Positions 8,004 to 16,747 are shown, counted from the stretch's first letter. The stretch: DNA of 64,000 nt from CAMYLY01 sp036397755 (GCA_036397755.1 DASWII010000042.1:1-64000); one strand, 5' to 3'. Numbers and translations are program-made. Notes: generated from the letters alone by a model not told the origin.

Positions 8004-8579
8004 ATGGCGCAGGAACGGGAACGCGGACAGCGCCGCGATCGTCGCGAGCGACGGGAGCGGGAGACGGACTTGATCGAGAATGTCGTGGCGATCAATCGCG
8101 TCGCGAAGGTCGTGAAAGGTGGGCGACGGTTCTCGTTCACCGCCCTCGCCGCGGTGGGCGACGGGAACGGTTCGGTCGGTGTCGGGACGGGCAAGGCCCA
8201 CGAGGTCGCGGAGGCCGTCCGCAAGGCCGTCGAGGTCGCGCGTCGCTCGATGCAGGCGGTCCCCCGGGTGGGCACGACGATCCCGCACGAGACGGTGGGT
8301 CGCCATGGCGCGGGTCGCGTGCTGCTCAAGCCGGCATCGTCGGGGACGGGCATCATCGCAGGTGGACCCGTGCGGGCGGTGCTCGAATGCGCGGGAATCA
8401 AGGACATCCTCACGAAGTCCCTCGGGTCGGCCAATCCGCACAACATGGTCTGGGCGACGCTCGATGGACTGACGAATCTCCTGACGGTCGAAGCGGTCGC
8501 GAAACAGCGGGGTGTTGACCCCGCGACGATCCAGTATCGCGCGCGGCAGCGAGCTCCGGAGGAGGTCACGAGTGCCTAA
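8004..8579 (+). CDS. rpsE: 30S ribosomal protein S5
   Basis: S5 (191 residues) lines the mRNA entry tunnel and influences decoding fidelity. The core is NVVAINRVAKVVKGGRRFSF, the following GDGNGSVGVGTGKAHEV loop, and the HNMVWATLDGL segment. A charged N-terminal lead of about 25 residues (AQERERGQRRDRRERRERE) precedes the domain. Its last 8 bases overlap the GTG start of rpmD. Confidence 0.96.
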   Translation: MAQERERGQRRDRRERRERETDLIENVVAINRVAKVVKGGRRFSFTALAAVGDGNGSVGVGTGKAHEVAEAVRKAVEVARRSMQAVPRVGTTIPHETVGRHGAGRVLLKPASSGTGIIAGGPVRAVLECAGIKDILTKSLGSANPHNMVWATLDGLTNLLTVEAVAKQRGVDPATIQYRARQRAPEEVTSA

Positions 8580-8907
8580 GAAGGGCGAATCGAAGGGCGC
8601 GAGCAAGGCCACCAAGAAGAAGGCGGCCAAGGCCGTGAAGAGGAAGCGCGTGAAGAAGGCGGCCAGCACGAAGGTTGTCGGCGCGAAGTCGAGACCTCGA
8701 AGGGTGACCGCCGTGGCGACGGGTGCGCGCCTCCGGGTGCGCCAGGTGCGTTCGGGGATCGGACGGGCCGAAACGTATCGACGCACCCTTCGGGCGCTGG
8801 GTCTCAGGCACCATCAGGCAGTCACAACAGTGACGGACACTCCGTCCACGCGCGGCATGCTACACAAGGTCCGTCATCTGGTTCAGGTGACGCCCGAGGA
8901 GGGTTGA
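8572..8907 (+). CDS. rpmD: 50S ribosomal protein L30 with a long basic N-terminal extension
   Basis: L30 usually has about 60 residues. Here 111 residues are encoded from the GTG at 8572. The last 60 or so (from RLRVRQVRSGIGR to VRHLVQVTPEEG) match the family, including the RGMLHKVRHLV segment. The first 50 or so are almost entirely Lys, Ala, Arg, Ser and Val with KKK and KRKR runs, resembling a histone-like tail. No standard start lies closer to the domain in a better position, and the GTG overlaps rpsE just as neighbouring genes overlap. The tail may bind rRNA or be partly disordered; that is inference. Confidence 0.88.
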   Translation: MPKKGESKGASKATKKKAAKAVKRKRVKKAASTKVVGAKSRPRRVTAVATGARLRVRQVRSGIGRAETYRRTLRALGLRHHQAVTTVTDTPSTRGMLHKVRHLVQVTPEEG

Positions 8908-8908
8908 C

Positions 8909-9361
8909 ATGACGGAGCGCGAGCCACTCACTCTACATACGCTGCCGGCTCCCGCCGGAGCGCACAAGGCGCCCAAGCGAAAGGGGCGGGGTCCGGGATC
9001 GGGTTTGGGCAAGACCGCTGGGCGGGGCCATAAGGGTCAGCGTGCTCGGGCCAGTGGGAACGTGCGTCCGGGCTTCGAGGGCGGACAGATGCCGCTCATT
9101 CGGCGAGTTCCGAAGCGCGGATTCACGAACCCATTCCGCGTTGCGAACCAGGTGGTCAACGTGGGCGACCTCGACGGCGTGGCTGGCGAGGAGATCACCC
9201 CCATTGCGCTTGCGGCCGCTGGCCTGGTGGGTAAGCCAGGTGATCCCGTCAAGGTCCTGGGTCGGGGAGAGCCGACTCGGGCCTTCGTGGTCACGGGGTG
9301 CGCCGTGTCCCGGTCCGCCCGTGAGAAGATCGAGAAGATGGGTGGGCGGATCGAGGAATAG
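8909..9361 (+). CDS. rplO: 50S ribosomal protein L15
   Basis: L15 (150 residues) is a late-assembly large-subunit protein. It has the glycine/arginine-rich N-terminal arm (KRKGRGPGSGLGKTAGRGHK) and RPGFEGGQMPLIRRVPKRGF, both diagnostic, and a globular C-terminal domain. It starts 2 bases after rpmD and ends 3 bases before secY, so the translocase is made from the same message. Confidence 0.97.
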   Translation: MTEREPLTLHTLPAPAGAHKAPKRKGRGPGSGLGKTAGRGHKGQRARASGNVRPGFEGGQMPLIRRVPKRGFTNPFRVANQVVNVGDLDGVAGEEITPIALAAAGLVGKPGDPVKVLGRGEPTRAFVVTGCAVSRSAREKIEKMGGRIEE

Positions 9362-9364
9362 TCG

Positions 9365-10678
9365 ATGACCGCTCCCCGGTTTCCCAATCTCTTTGCCGTT
9401 CCTGAGCTGAAGGAGAAGCTGCTCTTCACGCTCATGTGTTTGGCGATCTATCGCGCGGGTGCGCACATCGCCACGCCCGGAGTCGACGTGCAGGTGCTCG
9501 CGGCGTTCATCAGCCAGCAGGGCCAGGGGACGTTCTTCGGCTTCTACGACATGTTCGTCGGCGGCGGGTTGTCGCGGGCCACCGTGCTGGCCCTGGGAAT
9601 CATGCCGTATATCTCCGCCTCGATCATGTTCCAACTGGCTGGTGCGGTCTTCCCGTACATCGACAAGCTGCAGAAGGAAGAAGAGGGCCGCCGCAAGATC
9701 ACGCAGTGGACGCGGTATATGACCGTCGTGCTCGCCGTGTTTTCAGCCTATGGATTCGCGATCTTCGCCGAGGGCCAGGGCGCGGTCCCCAACGCGGGCA
9801 TGCTGTTTCGTGCCACCACGATGATGACGCTCACCACCGGCGCCGTGTTCATTATGTGGCTTGGCGAGCGCATCACGGAGCGCGGTGTCGGCAACGGCAT
9901 GAGCCTCATGATCTTCTTTTCCATCATCGAGGGCTTCGTGCCGGGCACGTTCCGGACGTTCTCGCTGGTGGGGGCCGGGGCGCTGTCGCCGCAGGAGCTG
10001 GTGGTGCTGGTGGCCGTGATGATCGCCGTCATCGCCGGGGTGATCGCGGTCACGGTCGCCGCGCGACGTGTCCCGATTCAGATCCCGCGCAAGGTGATGG
10101 GCCGGGGGCGGATTCGCGAGGGGCAGAAGACGTTCATCCCGATCCGCATCAACTCGGCCGGGGTGATGCCCATCATCTTCGCGCAATCCATCATCATCGT
10201 GCCGGGCACGATCGCGGCCTTCAGCAACGTGCCGATGCTGCAGGCCTTCTCAGACACGTTCAGGCCGGGCACCGCCGCCTATTACATCAGCTACGCGTTG
10301 CTCATCATCTTCTTCACGTATTTCTACACGTCGATCATCTTTAATCCGCTCGATATCGCGGAAAATTTGAAGAAGCAGGGTGGGTTCATCCCGGGGGTCA
10401 AGCCTGGGGCCGCAACCGCCGATTACATCGACGAAGTCCTCACCCGGGTCACGCTGCCGGGCTCGGTGTTCCTCACGCTCATCGCGCTGCTGCCGTTCTG
10501 GATCTTCAGCATGTTCGAAGTGCCGTTCTTCTTCGGCGGTACCGCGCTGCTGATCGTCGTGGGAGTGGGGCTCGACACGTGGATCCAGATCCAGCAACAC
10601 CTGCAACTGCGCCACTACGACGATCTGATCAAGTCGGGCCGTGTCAAGTTCCGCGGACGCCGCGGACGCTACATGTAG
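9365..10678 (+). CDS. secY: Protein translocase channel subunit SecY
   Basis: SecY (437 residues) forms the protein-conducting channel in the cytoplasmic membrane together with SecE and SecG. About ten hydrophobic helices can be followed, starting with LLFTLMCLAIYRAG. Family motifs include IMPYISASIMFQL, the IPIRINSAGVMPIIFA segment of the central helices, and the cytoplasmic loop with FNPLDIAENLKKQGGFIPG. Its position between rplO and adk is the classical spc-operon arrangement. Confidence 0.97.
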   Translation: MTAPRFPNLFAVPELKEKLLFTLMCLAIYRAGAHIATPGVDVQVLAAFISQQGQGTFFGFYDMFVGGGLSRATVLALGIMPYISASIMFQLAGAVFPYIDKLQKEEEGRRKITQWTRYMTVVLAVFSAYGFAIFAEGQGAVPNAGMLFRATTMMTLTTGAVFIMWLGERITERGVGNGMSLMIFFSIIEGFVPGTFRTFSLVGAGALSPQELVVLVAVMIAVIAGVIAVTVAARRVPIQIPRKVMGRGRIREGQKTFIPIRINSAGVMPIIFAQSIIIVPGTIAAFSNVPMLQAFSDTFRPGTAAYYISYALLIIFFTYFYTSIIFNPLDIAENLKKQGGFIPGVKPGAATADYIDEVLTRVTLPGSVFLTLIALLPFWIFSMFEVPFFFGGTALLIVVGVGLDTWIQIQQHLQLRHYDDLIKSGRVKFRGRRGRYM

Positions 10679-10697
10679 ACGGCGCCTCGCCGGCGCG

Positions 10698-11261
10698 ATG
10701 TACATCATACTTCTCGGACCACCTGGAGCCGGCAAGGGTACGCAGGGCGCCTTGCTGAGCGAGCGGGTCGGTCTCCCCCGCGTCGCGACGGGCGATCTGC
10801 TGCGCGCCGCGGTGCGCGATCGCACGCCCCTGGGGATCGAAGCCAAGCGATTCATGGACCAAGGTCTGCTCGTGCCGGACGAGGTCGTTCTCGATCTCAT
10901 CGTCGAGGTACTGGAGTCGCCAGCCGCGTCCGGTGGCGTGATCATGGATGGCTTTCCGCGGACCGTCACGCAGGCGGAGGCCGTCGCCGATCGGCTGGCG
11001 GACCAAGGGAGCGCCGTGTCGCACGTCGTGAGTATCGAAGTGCCGCAGGACGAGTTAGTGCGGCGACTGCTCGGGCGGGCGGGGGAACAGGGACGCAGCG
11101 ACGACACGCCGGAGGCGATCCAGAAGCGCCTCGCGGTGTATGCCGAACAGACGGCGCCGCTGATTGCATATTTTCAAGCGTTGGGTGTGCTGCGGCCGAT
11201 CGATGGAATGGGAGCGGTGGAAGACATCGCCGCGCGTCTCTGGGAGGCGGTGGGCTCATGA
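10698..11261 (+). CDS. adk: Adenylate kinase, short-lid form
   Basis: Catalyses ATP + AMP to 2 ADP. The P-loop is GPPGAGKGTQ at residues 7-16, followed by the RVATGDLLRAAV segment and GVIMDGFPRTVTQA. At 187 residues it belongs to the short form: the lid is only a loop (LLGRAGEQGRSDDTPE) with no four-cysteine zinc domain. The ATG at 10698, 19 bases after secY, fits the family start; the upstream in-frame sequence is secY coding. The end overlaps map by four bases. Confidence 0.96.
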   Translation: MYIILLGPPGAGKGTQGALLSERVGLPRVATGDLLRAAVRDRTPLGIEAKRFMDQGLLVPDEVVLDLIVEVLESPAASGGVIMDGFPRTVTQAEAVADRLADQGSAVSHVVSIEVPQDELVRRLLGRAGEQGRSDDTPEAIQKRLAVYAEQTAPLIAYFQALGVLRPIDGMGAVEDIAARLWEAVGS

Positions 11262-12028
11262 TCACGATCAAGTCGGTGCGAGAAATCGAGACGATGGCGG
11301 CGGCGGGGAAGATCCTTGCCGACACCCTCGCCACGGTTGCGAGCTTGGTGCACCCCGGTGTGAGCACCGGTGAACTCGATGCGGCGGCGGAGGACTTTAT
11401 TCGGAGTCACCCGGGGGCGAAGCCGAGCTTCAAGGGGCTGTACGATTTCCCGGCCTCATTGTGCACGTCGATCAATCAGGAAATCGTGCATGGGATTCCC
11501 TCGAGAAAACGCGTACTCGAAAACGGGGATCTGCTATCGGTGGACTGCGGAGTGTACCTCGATGGCCTACACGCGGACTCCGCGGTGACCGTGGCGGTCG
11601 GTGAGCCCAGCCCCGAGGTTGCCAGGCTCCTGGCCACCACACGAGACGCGCTCGAAGCGGGGATCGCGGCCGCTCGCGTCGGCCATCACGTGGGCGACGT
11701 TGGGGAAGCCGTGCAGCGGCTCGTCGAGGCGCAGGGATACTCCGTCGTGAGAGAACTCGTCGGCCACGGTATCGGCACCAGCTTTCACGAAGAACCGCAG
11801 GTGCCCAACTACCGGACCCCGCGCCGCGGTCCGAGCCTCATGGCTGGCATGACGCTCGCCATCGAACCAATGGTGAATGTCGGACGCCCGGAGATTCGCA
11901 CGTTGGCCGACAAGTGGACGGTGGTCACGGCCGATGGATCGCTGTCGGCGCACTTTGAGCACACCGTGGTGATCGAGCCAGGCGGACCCCGCGTTCTCAC
12001 CCCCGCCCCGGTCGGAAGCCCGACCTGA
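11258..12028 (+). CDS. map: Methionine aminopeptidase, type I
   Basis: Removes the initiator methionine from new proteins. The 256-residue protein has the pita-bread fold motifs: the VDCGVYLDGLHADSAVTVAVG segment with the two metal-binding Asp residues, GHGIGTSFHEEPQVPNY with the metal His, AIEPMVN with a Glu ligand and FEHTVVI with the last Glu. There is no N-terminal zinc-finger extension. It is the final gene of the run: the usual infA and rpmJ do not follow, and a convergent gene ends two bases beyond its stop. Confidence 0.96.
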   Translation: MITIKSVREIETMAAAGKILADTLATVASLVHPGVSTGELDAAAEDFIRSHPGAKPSFKGLYDFPASLCTSINQEIVHGIPSRKRVLENGDLLSVDCGVYLDGLHADSAVTVAVGEPSPEVARLLATTRDALEAGIAAARVGHHVGDVGEAVQRLVEAQGYSVVRELVGHGIGTSFHEEPQVPNYRTPRRGPSLMAGMTLAIEPMVNVGRPEIRTLADKWTVVTADGSLSAHFEHTVVIEPGGPRVLTPAPVGSPT

Positions 12029-12030
12029 CG

Positions 12031-12825
12031 TCAACGCCCGTTGAAACGGGCGAGGATCCCGAGCAACCAGCGGTGGATGACGGGGTTCCCCGCCACAAAG
12101 GCGCCGTGGCGCAGGATGTCGCCGCCGCCCGACGCATCGGTCACGACCCCCCCGGCCTCACGCACGATCACCGTTCCCGCGGCGACATCCCACGGGGCGA
12201 GGTACGGTTCCCAGAATCCGTCGAACCGTCCGAGTGCAATGTCGACGAAATCCAGTGACGCGGCTCCGCGACGTCGGATGCCACTGGTGCCGGTGAGGAT
12301 CGCCTCGAAGGCCTGGAAGTAGTTGGCCAGCAGATGCGGTCGCTTGAACGGAAACCCGGTTCCGATGAGTGCGTCTTCGGGGGCGGTGATGGCCGAGACA
12401 CGCAGGCGCTGCTGTCCACACCAGGCCCCGCATCCGTGCACCGCGTGGTACGTGCACCGGGCGTGCACGTCGGCAACCACGCCCACACGGAGATCACCTT
12501 CCACCGCCGCCGCGATGCTGACCGCGTACGCCGGGTAGCCGTGAAGGTAGTTGGTCGTGCCGTCGAGCGGATCCACGATCCAGGTGAGCGATTGGGCCGA
12601 GGCCTCGGGAGTCAACTCCTCGCCGAGCACAACGGCGTCCGGCGTGGCGTGCAGCAGCTTCGTGGTGATGAGGCGCTCCGTCTCCCGGTCGACCTCGGTC
12701 ACAAAATCGCTCACACCTTTGCGCTGCCATTGGGTGGGGCGCGCCGGTCGCACGCAGCCGCGGATGTGGTCCGCCGCCCGCTCGGCCGCCGTGATGGCGA
12801 CGTCGAGTAAGTCTTGATCCTGCAT
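12031..12825 (-). CDS. Inositol monophosphatase family protein
   Basis: A 264-residue magnesium-dependent phosphatase of the IMPase/SuhB superfamily, which hydrolyses inositol monophosphates or related sugar phosphates. The metal-binding motifs are visible: LGEELTPEA holds the Glu pair, WIVDPLDGTTNYLHGYP is the DPxDGTxN motif, and WDVAAGTVIVREAGG is the C-terminal WDxAAG motif. The start is the ATG at 12825, with an AAGG just upstream. It is convergent with map and divergent from trpS. SuhB-like, CysQ-like or histidinol-phosphatase roles cannot be told apart from sequence alone. Confidence 0.92.
   Translation of the reverse strand: MQDQDLLDVAITAAERAADHIRGCVRPARPTQWQRKGVSDFVTEVDRETERLITTKLLHATPDAVVLGEELTPEASAQSLTWIVDPLDGTTNYLHGYPAYAVSIAAAVEGDLRVGVVADVHARCTYHAVHGCGAWCGQQRLRVSAITAPEDALIGTGFPFKRPHLLANYFQAFEAILTGTSGIRRRGAASLDFVDIALGRFDGFWEPYLAPWDVAAGTVIVREAGGVVTDASGGGDILRHGAFVAGNPVIHRWLLGILARFNGR
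12035..12052. terminator. Possible hairpin at the map/IMPase convergence
   Basis: A six-base-pair stem, CGCCCG paired with CGGGCG around a TTGAAA loop, lies just inside the 3' end of the minus-strand gene and just after the map stop. It has no T run on either side, so intrinsic termination is uncertain. It is the only candidate for separating these tightly convergent transcripts. Confidence 0.3.
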
Positions 12826-12829
12826 TACC

Positions 12830-12858
12830 TTGCGGGGCCTCCGTCGGGTCCGTAGGTT
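12830..12858 (+). promoter_or_regulatory. trpS promoter, probably leaderless
   Basis: TTGCGG at 12830-12835 and TAGGTT at 12853-12858 are separated by exactly 17 bases. The trpS ATG begins only 6 bases after the second hexamer, so transcription would start at or within a base or two of the start codon. Confidence 0.6.
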
Positions 12859-12864
12859 CTCGCC

Positions 12865-13860
12865 ATGTCAACCGTCTTCTCGGGTATCCAGCCGTCCGGC
12901 GAATTGCATCTTGGCAACTATCTCGGCGCCGTGCGTCATTGGGTCACCTTGCAGAAGGAACACGAATGCTTCTTCTGTATAGTGGATTATCACGCAGTCA
13001 CGCAGGACTACGATAGCGCTCAACTGACGCAGCGCACGTACGACATGGCCGTGAGTCTGCTCGCGTCGGGCATCGATCCCGACCGCGCGGTCCTGTTCGT
13101 ACAGTCGCACGTGGCGGAGCATACCGAGCTCGGATGGGTGCTCACAACGGTGACACCGATCGGAGAACTCGAACGGATGACGCAGTTCAAGGACAAGTCC
13201 CAACGTCAGGAGAGCGTGCTTGCCGGGCTCATGAACTACCCCGTCCTGCAAGCAGCGGACGTGCTGTTGTATAAGGCCGATCTGGTGCCGGTGGGTGAAG
13301 ACCAGGTGCAGCATATCGAGCTGATCCGCGAGGTCGCGCGCAAGTGGAACGCGCGGCACGCGCCGGGCTTCTTTCCCGAGCCGCAGGCGCAGGTTGGGGC
13401 GGCAAGACGGATCGTGGGTCTCGACGGTCAGGCGAAGATGTCGAAGAGCCTTGGCAACACGATTGGGATCCTCGAGTCTCCCGAAGGCATCTGGCAGCTG
13501 CTGCGCCCCGCGATGACCGATCCGGCGCGGGTCACCAGGCGCGACCCAGGGGAACCGACCCGATGCAATCTCTACACGCTGCATCAGCACTTCAGTGGTG
13601 CGGAGGTCGTCGAGGACGTGGCCAAGCGCTGCCGCGGGGCCGAGTGGGGATGCCTCGATTGCAAGCGCGTGCTTGCCGACAGTATCGCGGATGGGCTGGC
13701 CGCCGTTCGTGAGCGCGCCCAAGAGCTCAAGGCACATCCCGAGCGGGTGCGGGACATCCTGGCCGCAGGTGCAAGCAAGGCGCGGGTGATCGCGCGGGAG
13801 ACCATGCGCGAAGTGCGCGACCTGATGGGGCTGCTCGCCGCGGAGGTCCACCGTGACTGA
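12865..13860 (+). CDS. trpS: Tryptophanyl-tRNA synthetase
   Basis: A 331-residue class I aminoacyl-tRNA synthetase that charges tRNA-Trp. It opens with SGIQPSGELHLGNYLG, where HLGN is the HIGH-type signature, and carries the AKMSKSLGN (KMSKS) loop in the middle. The ATG at 12865 has no Shine-Dalgarno sequence, in keeping with the promoter placed directly before it. The stop overlaps the GTG of the MgtC-like gene, so both are likely cotranscribed. Confidence 0.96.
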   Translation: MSTVFSGIQPSGELHLGNYLGAVRHWVTLQKEHECFFCIVDYHAVTQDYDSAQLTQRTYDMAVSLLASGIDPDRAVLFVQSHVAEHTELGWVLTTVTPIGELERMTQFKDKSQRQESVLAGLMNYPVLQAADVLLYKADLVPVGEDQVQHIELIREVARKWNARHAPGFFPEPQAQVGAARRIVGLDGQAKMSKSLGNTIGILESPEGIWQLLRPAMTDPARVTRRDPGEPTRCNLYTLHQHFSGAEVVEDVAKRCRGAEWGCLDCKRVLADSIADGLAAVRERAQELKAHPERVRDILAAGASKARVIARETMREVRDLMGLLAAEVHRD

Positions 13861-14524
13861 GCTGTTGGACGCCATACCCGAGCTCCTCCGCCTCGGATTG
13901 TTGGGCAAGCTCGCGCTTGCGGTTGTGTTGGGTGGGGCGGTCGGCCTGGAACGGGAGGTGCGTGGCAAAGCGGCGGGACTGCGCACCAACATCCTCATCT
14001 GCCTTGGTGCCGTGCTCTTCACCGAACTCTCCATTGGCATGGCCGGGCCCACCGGAGACCCCGCGCGCATCGCGGCGCAGGTGGTGACCGGTGTGGGGTT
14101 TCTTGGCGCGGGGACGATCTTGCAGAGCCGTGGGACGGTGGTTGGGCTCACCAGTGCGGCCACGATCTGGCTGGTTGCGGCCATCGGCGTCGCCATTGGA
14201 GCCGGGGCGACGATCGAAGCGGCCGGAACCACGTTGCTGGTCGTCCTGATACTCGCGGTGTTGGGGGCGCTGGAGCGCAGGGTCCGCGGAGTCGCCACCG
14301 TCCGGCACATTGCCCTCGAGGTGGCCCGGGACCCGGAGCGGGTGAAGGAGATTGAAGACATCGTCCGGTCGAGCGGATTGCGCATCGACGAGTTGCACAC
14401 GCGTGAGGAACCGGAGCACATCCTGATGGAAATCGTGGCGCGCGGTCCTGAGCAGCGTCTCGACAAGGCCAAAGTCCGGCTCATGCGGGCGGCGCGCTCA
14501 GTCCGGGTATCGGTCGAGGACTAG
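13853..14524 (+). CDS. MgtC/SapB family membrane protein
   Basis: A 223-residue protein with an N-terminal hydrophobic domain of about four helices and a soluble C-terminal domain. The MgtC-like signature is GGAVGLEREVRGKAAGLRTN near residues 24-43, followed by GVGFLGAGTILQ and LTSAATIWLVAAIG. The C-terminal 75 residues resemble a small ACT-like domain. In pathogens MgtC modulates the F-type ATPase and magnesium homeostasis; the role here is unknown. It starts with GTG overlapping trpS. Confidence 0.88.
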   Translation: MTELLDAIPELLRLGLLGKLALAVVLGGAVGLEREVRGKAAGLRTNILICLGAVLFTELSIGMAGPTGDPARIAAQVVTGVGFLGAGTILQSRGTVVGLTSAATIWLVAAIGVAIGAGATIEAAGTTLLVVLILAVLGALERRVRGVATVRHIALEVARDPERVKEIEDIVRSSGLRIDELHTREEPEHILMEIVARGPEQRLDKAKVRLMRAARSVRVSVED

Positions 14525-14526
14525 GG

Positions 14527-15552
14527 GTGCGTCGGGCGGTCTTCGATCTGTTCTCGTCGAGACCTGTGTGGCAGCCGACCCGTGAGGTGCTGTTGCGCAT
14601 GCGGGCGGCGTTCCCCGGAGACTGGGACGTGGCGGTGGTGCGGCACCCCACGTCGAGCGACGGTGATGGCGCGCGAGCGTCTGCCGCGGCTCGACGTCGC
14701 GTTCGTGGCGCCGAGGTTTATGTGGGATGGGGCGTGGCGCCGGAGATCGTGACCGCCGCGTTCGGGAGCCTGCGATGGGTGCATACGGCGGCCGCCGGGG
14801 TGGCCGGGTCGATCAGTCAGGAGCTTAGGCGCAGTGGCGCCGTGCTGACCAACTCGCGTGGGGTCCATGCGGAGCCGATGGCCGATTGGGTGCTCACCGC
14901 CATCGGGTGCTGCGCGCGGGGCTTTCATGCCGCCGTCGCGGCCCGACACGCGCGGCGCTGGGCCAAGGACGATTTCACCGACGGCACCGTTCCGGTTCGT
15001 GAGCTGCGTGGCTTGCGTGTGGGGATAGTGGGTTTGGGCGGCGTGGGCCGGACGATCGCGCGGCGGTGTGCGGCGCTCGGCATGGTCGCGCGGGGTGTGC
15101 GGGCGCGCCCGGGGCGCCTCCCGCGGGGCGTGGAGTGGGTTGGTGGGCCGGAGGCGCTGCCGGACCTGGCGTGTTGGTGCGATGTCCTGGTGGTCTCGGC
15201 ACCAGCCACGCCGGCCACAGCCCAGCTGATAGGGGCGTCCGTGCTCGGAAGGCTGCGCAGGGGCTCGTTCCTCGTGAACGTGGCGCGAGGTTCCCTGGTG
15301 GATGAGCAGGCGCTGATCGCCGTGCTGGATAGCGGCCATCTGGCCGGTGCCGTCCTGGACGTCTTCGCGGTGGAGCCGCTTCCGAGGCAACATCCCCTGT
15401 GGCGGCACCCCTGCGTTCTCGTGACGCCACATGTGAGCGCCGTGACCGACCGGTTCTGGGAGCGCGAGGCGGCGCTCGTCGTGGACAACGTCCACAGGTA
15501 TCTTACCGGGCGCCGTCTCCGCAATCGGGTGAACCTTCAGCGAGGGTACTAG
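14527..15552 (+). CDS. D-2-hydroxyacid dehydrogenase family protein
   Basis: A 341-residue NAD(P)-dependent oxidoreductase. The nucleotide-binding motif is GLRVGIVGLGGVGRTIARR (GxGxxG), and the catalytic segments NVARGSLVDEQAL (Arg), AVLDVFAVEPLP (Glu region) and VLVTPHVSA (His) are all present. The N-terminal half is short and divergent, as in glyoxylate/hydroxypyruvate reductases, so the substrate is not clear. It starts with GTG two bases after the MgtC-like gene and is followed 7 bases later by the PilT-type gene. Confidence 0.9.
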   Translation: MRRAVFDLFSSRPVWQPTREVLLRMRAAFPGDWDVAVVRHPTSSDGDGARASAAARRRVRGAEVYVGWGVAPEIVTAAFGSLRWVHTAAAGVAGSISQELRRSGAVLTNSRGVHAEPMADWVLTAIGCCARGFHAAVAARHARRWAKDDFTDGTVPVRELRGLRVGIVGLGGVGRTIARRCAALGMVARGVRARPGRLPRGVEWVGGPEALPDLACWCDVLVVSAPATPATAQLIGASVLGRLRRGSFLVNVARGSLVDEQALIAVLDSGHLAGAVLDVFAVEPLPRQHPLWRHPCVLVTPHVSAVTDRFWEREAALVVDNVHRYLTGRRLRNRVNLQRGY

Positions 15553-15559
15553 GAACGGA

Positions 15560-16747
15560 ATGGAGAATATCATCAAGGCTGCCGTCGAGAGGGGTGCCTC
15601 CGACCTCCACATCAAGGCGGGAGACGTCTTTCGCGCCCGGGTGGATGGGAAGCTCGTTCCGCTGACCAAACAACGGCTCACGCCCGAGCAGACCCAGGCG
15701 ATTGCCCTGAAGCTGATCCCTATCGAGAAGGATCGACAACGGATCGACGAAATCAAGGACTACGACTGTTCGTGGGGTGCGCCCGGCATCGGGCGGTTCC
15801 GCGTCAACATCCTGCGGCAGCGCTCGTCGTTCATGATCGTGATGCGCGTGATCCCGTTCGAGGTGCCCACGTTCGAGACGCTTTCCTTGCCGCCGGTCCT
15901 GGCGAAGATCGCCGAGCGCGAGCGCGGCATGGTTCTGGTCACGGGAGTAACGGGGAGCGGCAAGAGTTCCACGATGGCGGCTGTGATCAATCACATTAAC
16001 CAAACGATGAACAAACACATCGTGACGTTGGAGAATCCGCTCGAGTTTCTGCATCGCGACCTCAACTCGGCAGTCACGCAGCGCGAAATCGGACCCGACA
16101 CCGAGAGCTTCCGGATGGGGTTGCGGGCCGCACTGCGCCAGGACCCCGACGTGATTCTCATCGGTGAAATGCGTGACGCGGAGACGGTGGACATTTCGAT
16201 GAAGGCCGCGGAAACCGGCCATTTGCTCATCTCGACCCTGCATACGGCGGATGCCGCCACCACGGTTGCGCGCATCATCGCGATGTTCCCGCCGGAGGAG
16301 CAGGACGTGGTTCGTGTTCGGCTCGCCGACTCGATCACGGCGGTGATTTCGCAGCGGCTGTTGCCCAAGGCCGACGGCGTTGGTCGGGCAGCCGCGGTGG
16401 AGGTCCTGATCGCGACCGAGGCGATCCGCGATCTCATCCGCGACCCGGCACGCACTGGTGAGATTCCGGACTACGTCGCGGAAGGGCGCGATCAGTACGG
16501 CATGCAAACTTTTGACCAGCACTTGATGGAGTTGGTGAACACGGGCGCCGTGACGTTCGAAACGGCGAAGGCGGCCGCAAGCAATCCGTCGGACTTCGAG
16601 CTGAAGTTGCGGACCTTCGGAACGACCGGAGGGAAGGGCAAGGCACCGGTGCAAGCTGCGCAGCCGGTCCCTCCGCCGCCGGCGGTGAAAGAGGATGACC
16701 TACCCGACGGCTTTACGGCCGGAGACTTCGGGTCGATGCTCGAATAG
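15560..16747 (+). CDS. pilT: PilT-family type IV pilus retraction ATPase
   Basis: A 395-residue hexameric AAA-like ATPase of the secretion-ATPase superfamily that powers pilus retraction. Motifs in order: an N-terminal ASDLHIKAGD domain, Walker A GVTGSGKS, the Asp box with NAVTQREIG-like sequence (SAVTQREIGPDTESF), Walker B PDVILIGEMRDAET, and the His box AAETGHLLISTLHTADA. The C-terminal 60 residues add a proline/alanine-rich tail beyond the usual end. No other pilus gene is adjacent. PilU-like function is an alternative. Confidence 0.9.
   Translation: MENIIKAAVERGASDLHIKAGDVFRARVDGKLVPLTKQRLTPEQTQAIALKLIPIEKDRQRIDEIKDYDCSWGAPGIGRFRVNILRQRSSFMIVMRVIPFEVPTFETLSLPPVLAKIAERERGMVLVTGVTGSGKSSTMAAVINHINQTMNKHIVTLENPLEFLHRDLNSAVTQREIGPDTESFRMGLRAALRQDPDVILIGEMRDAETVDISMKAAETGHLLISTLHTADAATTVARIIAMFPPEEQDVVRVRLADSITAVISQRLLPKADGVGRAAAVEVLIATEAIRDLIRDPARTGEIPDYVAEGRDQYGMQTFDQHLMELVNTGAVTFETAKAAASNPSDFELKLRTFGTTGGKGKAPVQAAQPVPPPPAVKEDDLPDGFTAGDFGSMLE

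Noticed and set aside
12868..14484. A 538-codon minus-strand open frame across trpS and the MgtC-like gene
   Set aside because: Both plus-strand genes have clear family motifs; the antisense frame has none.
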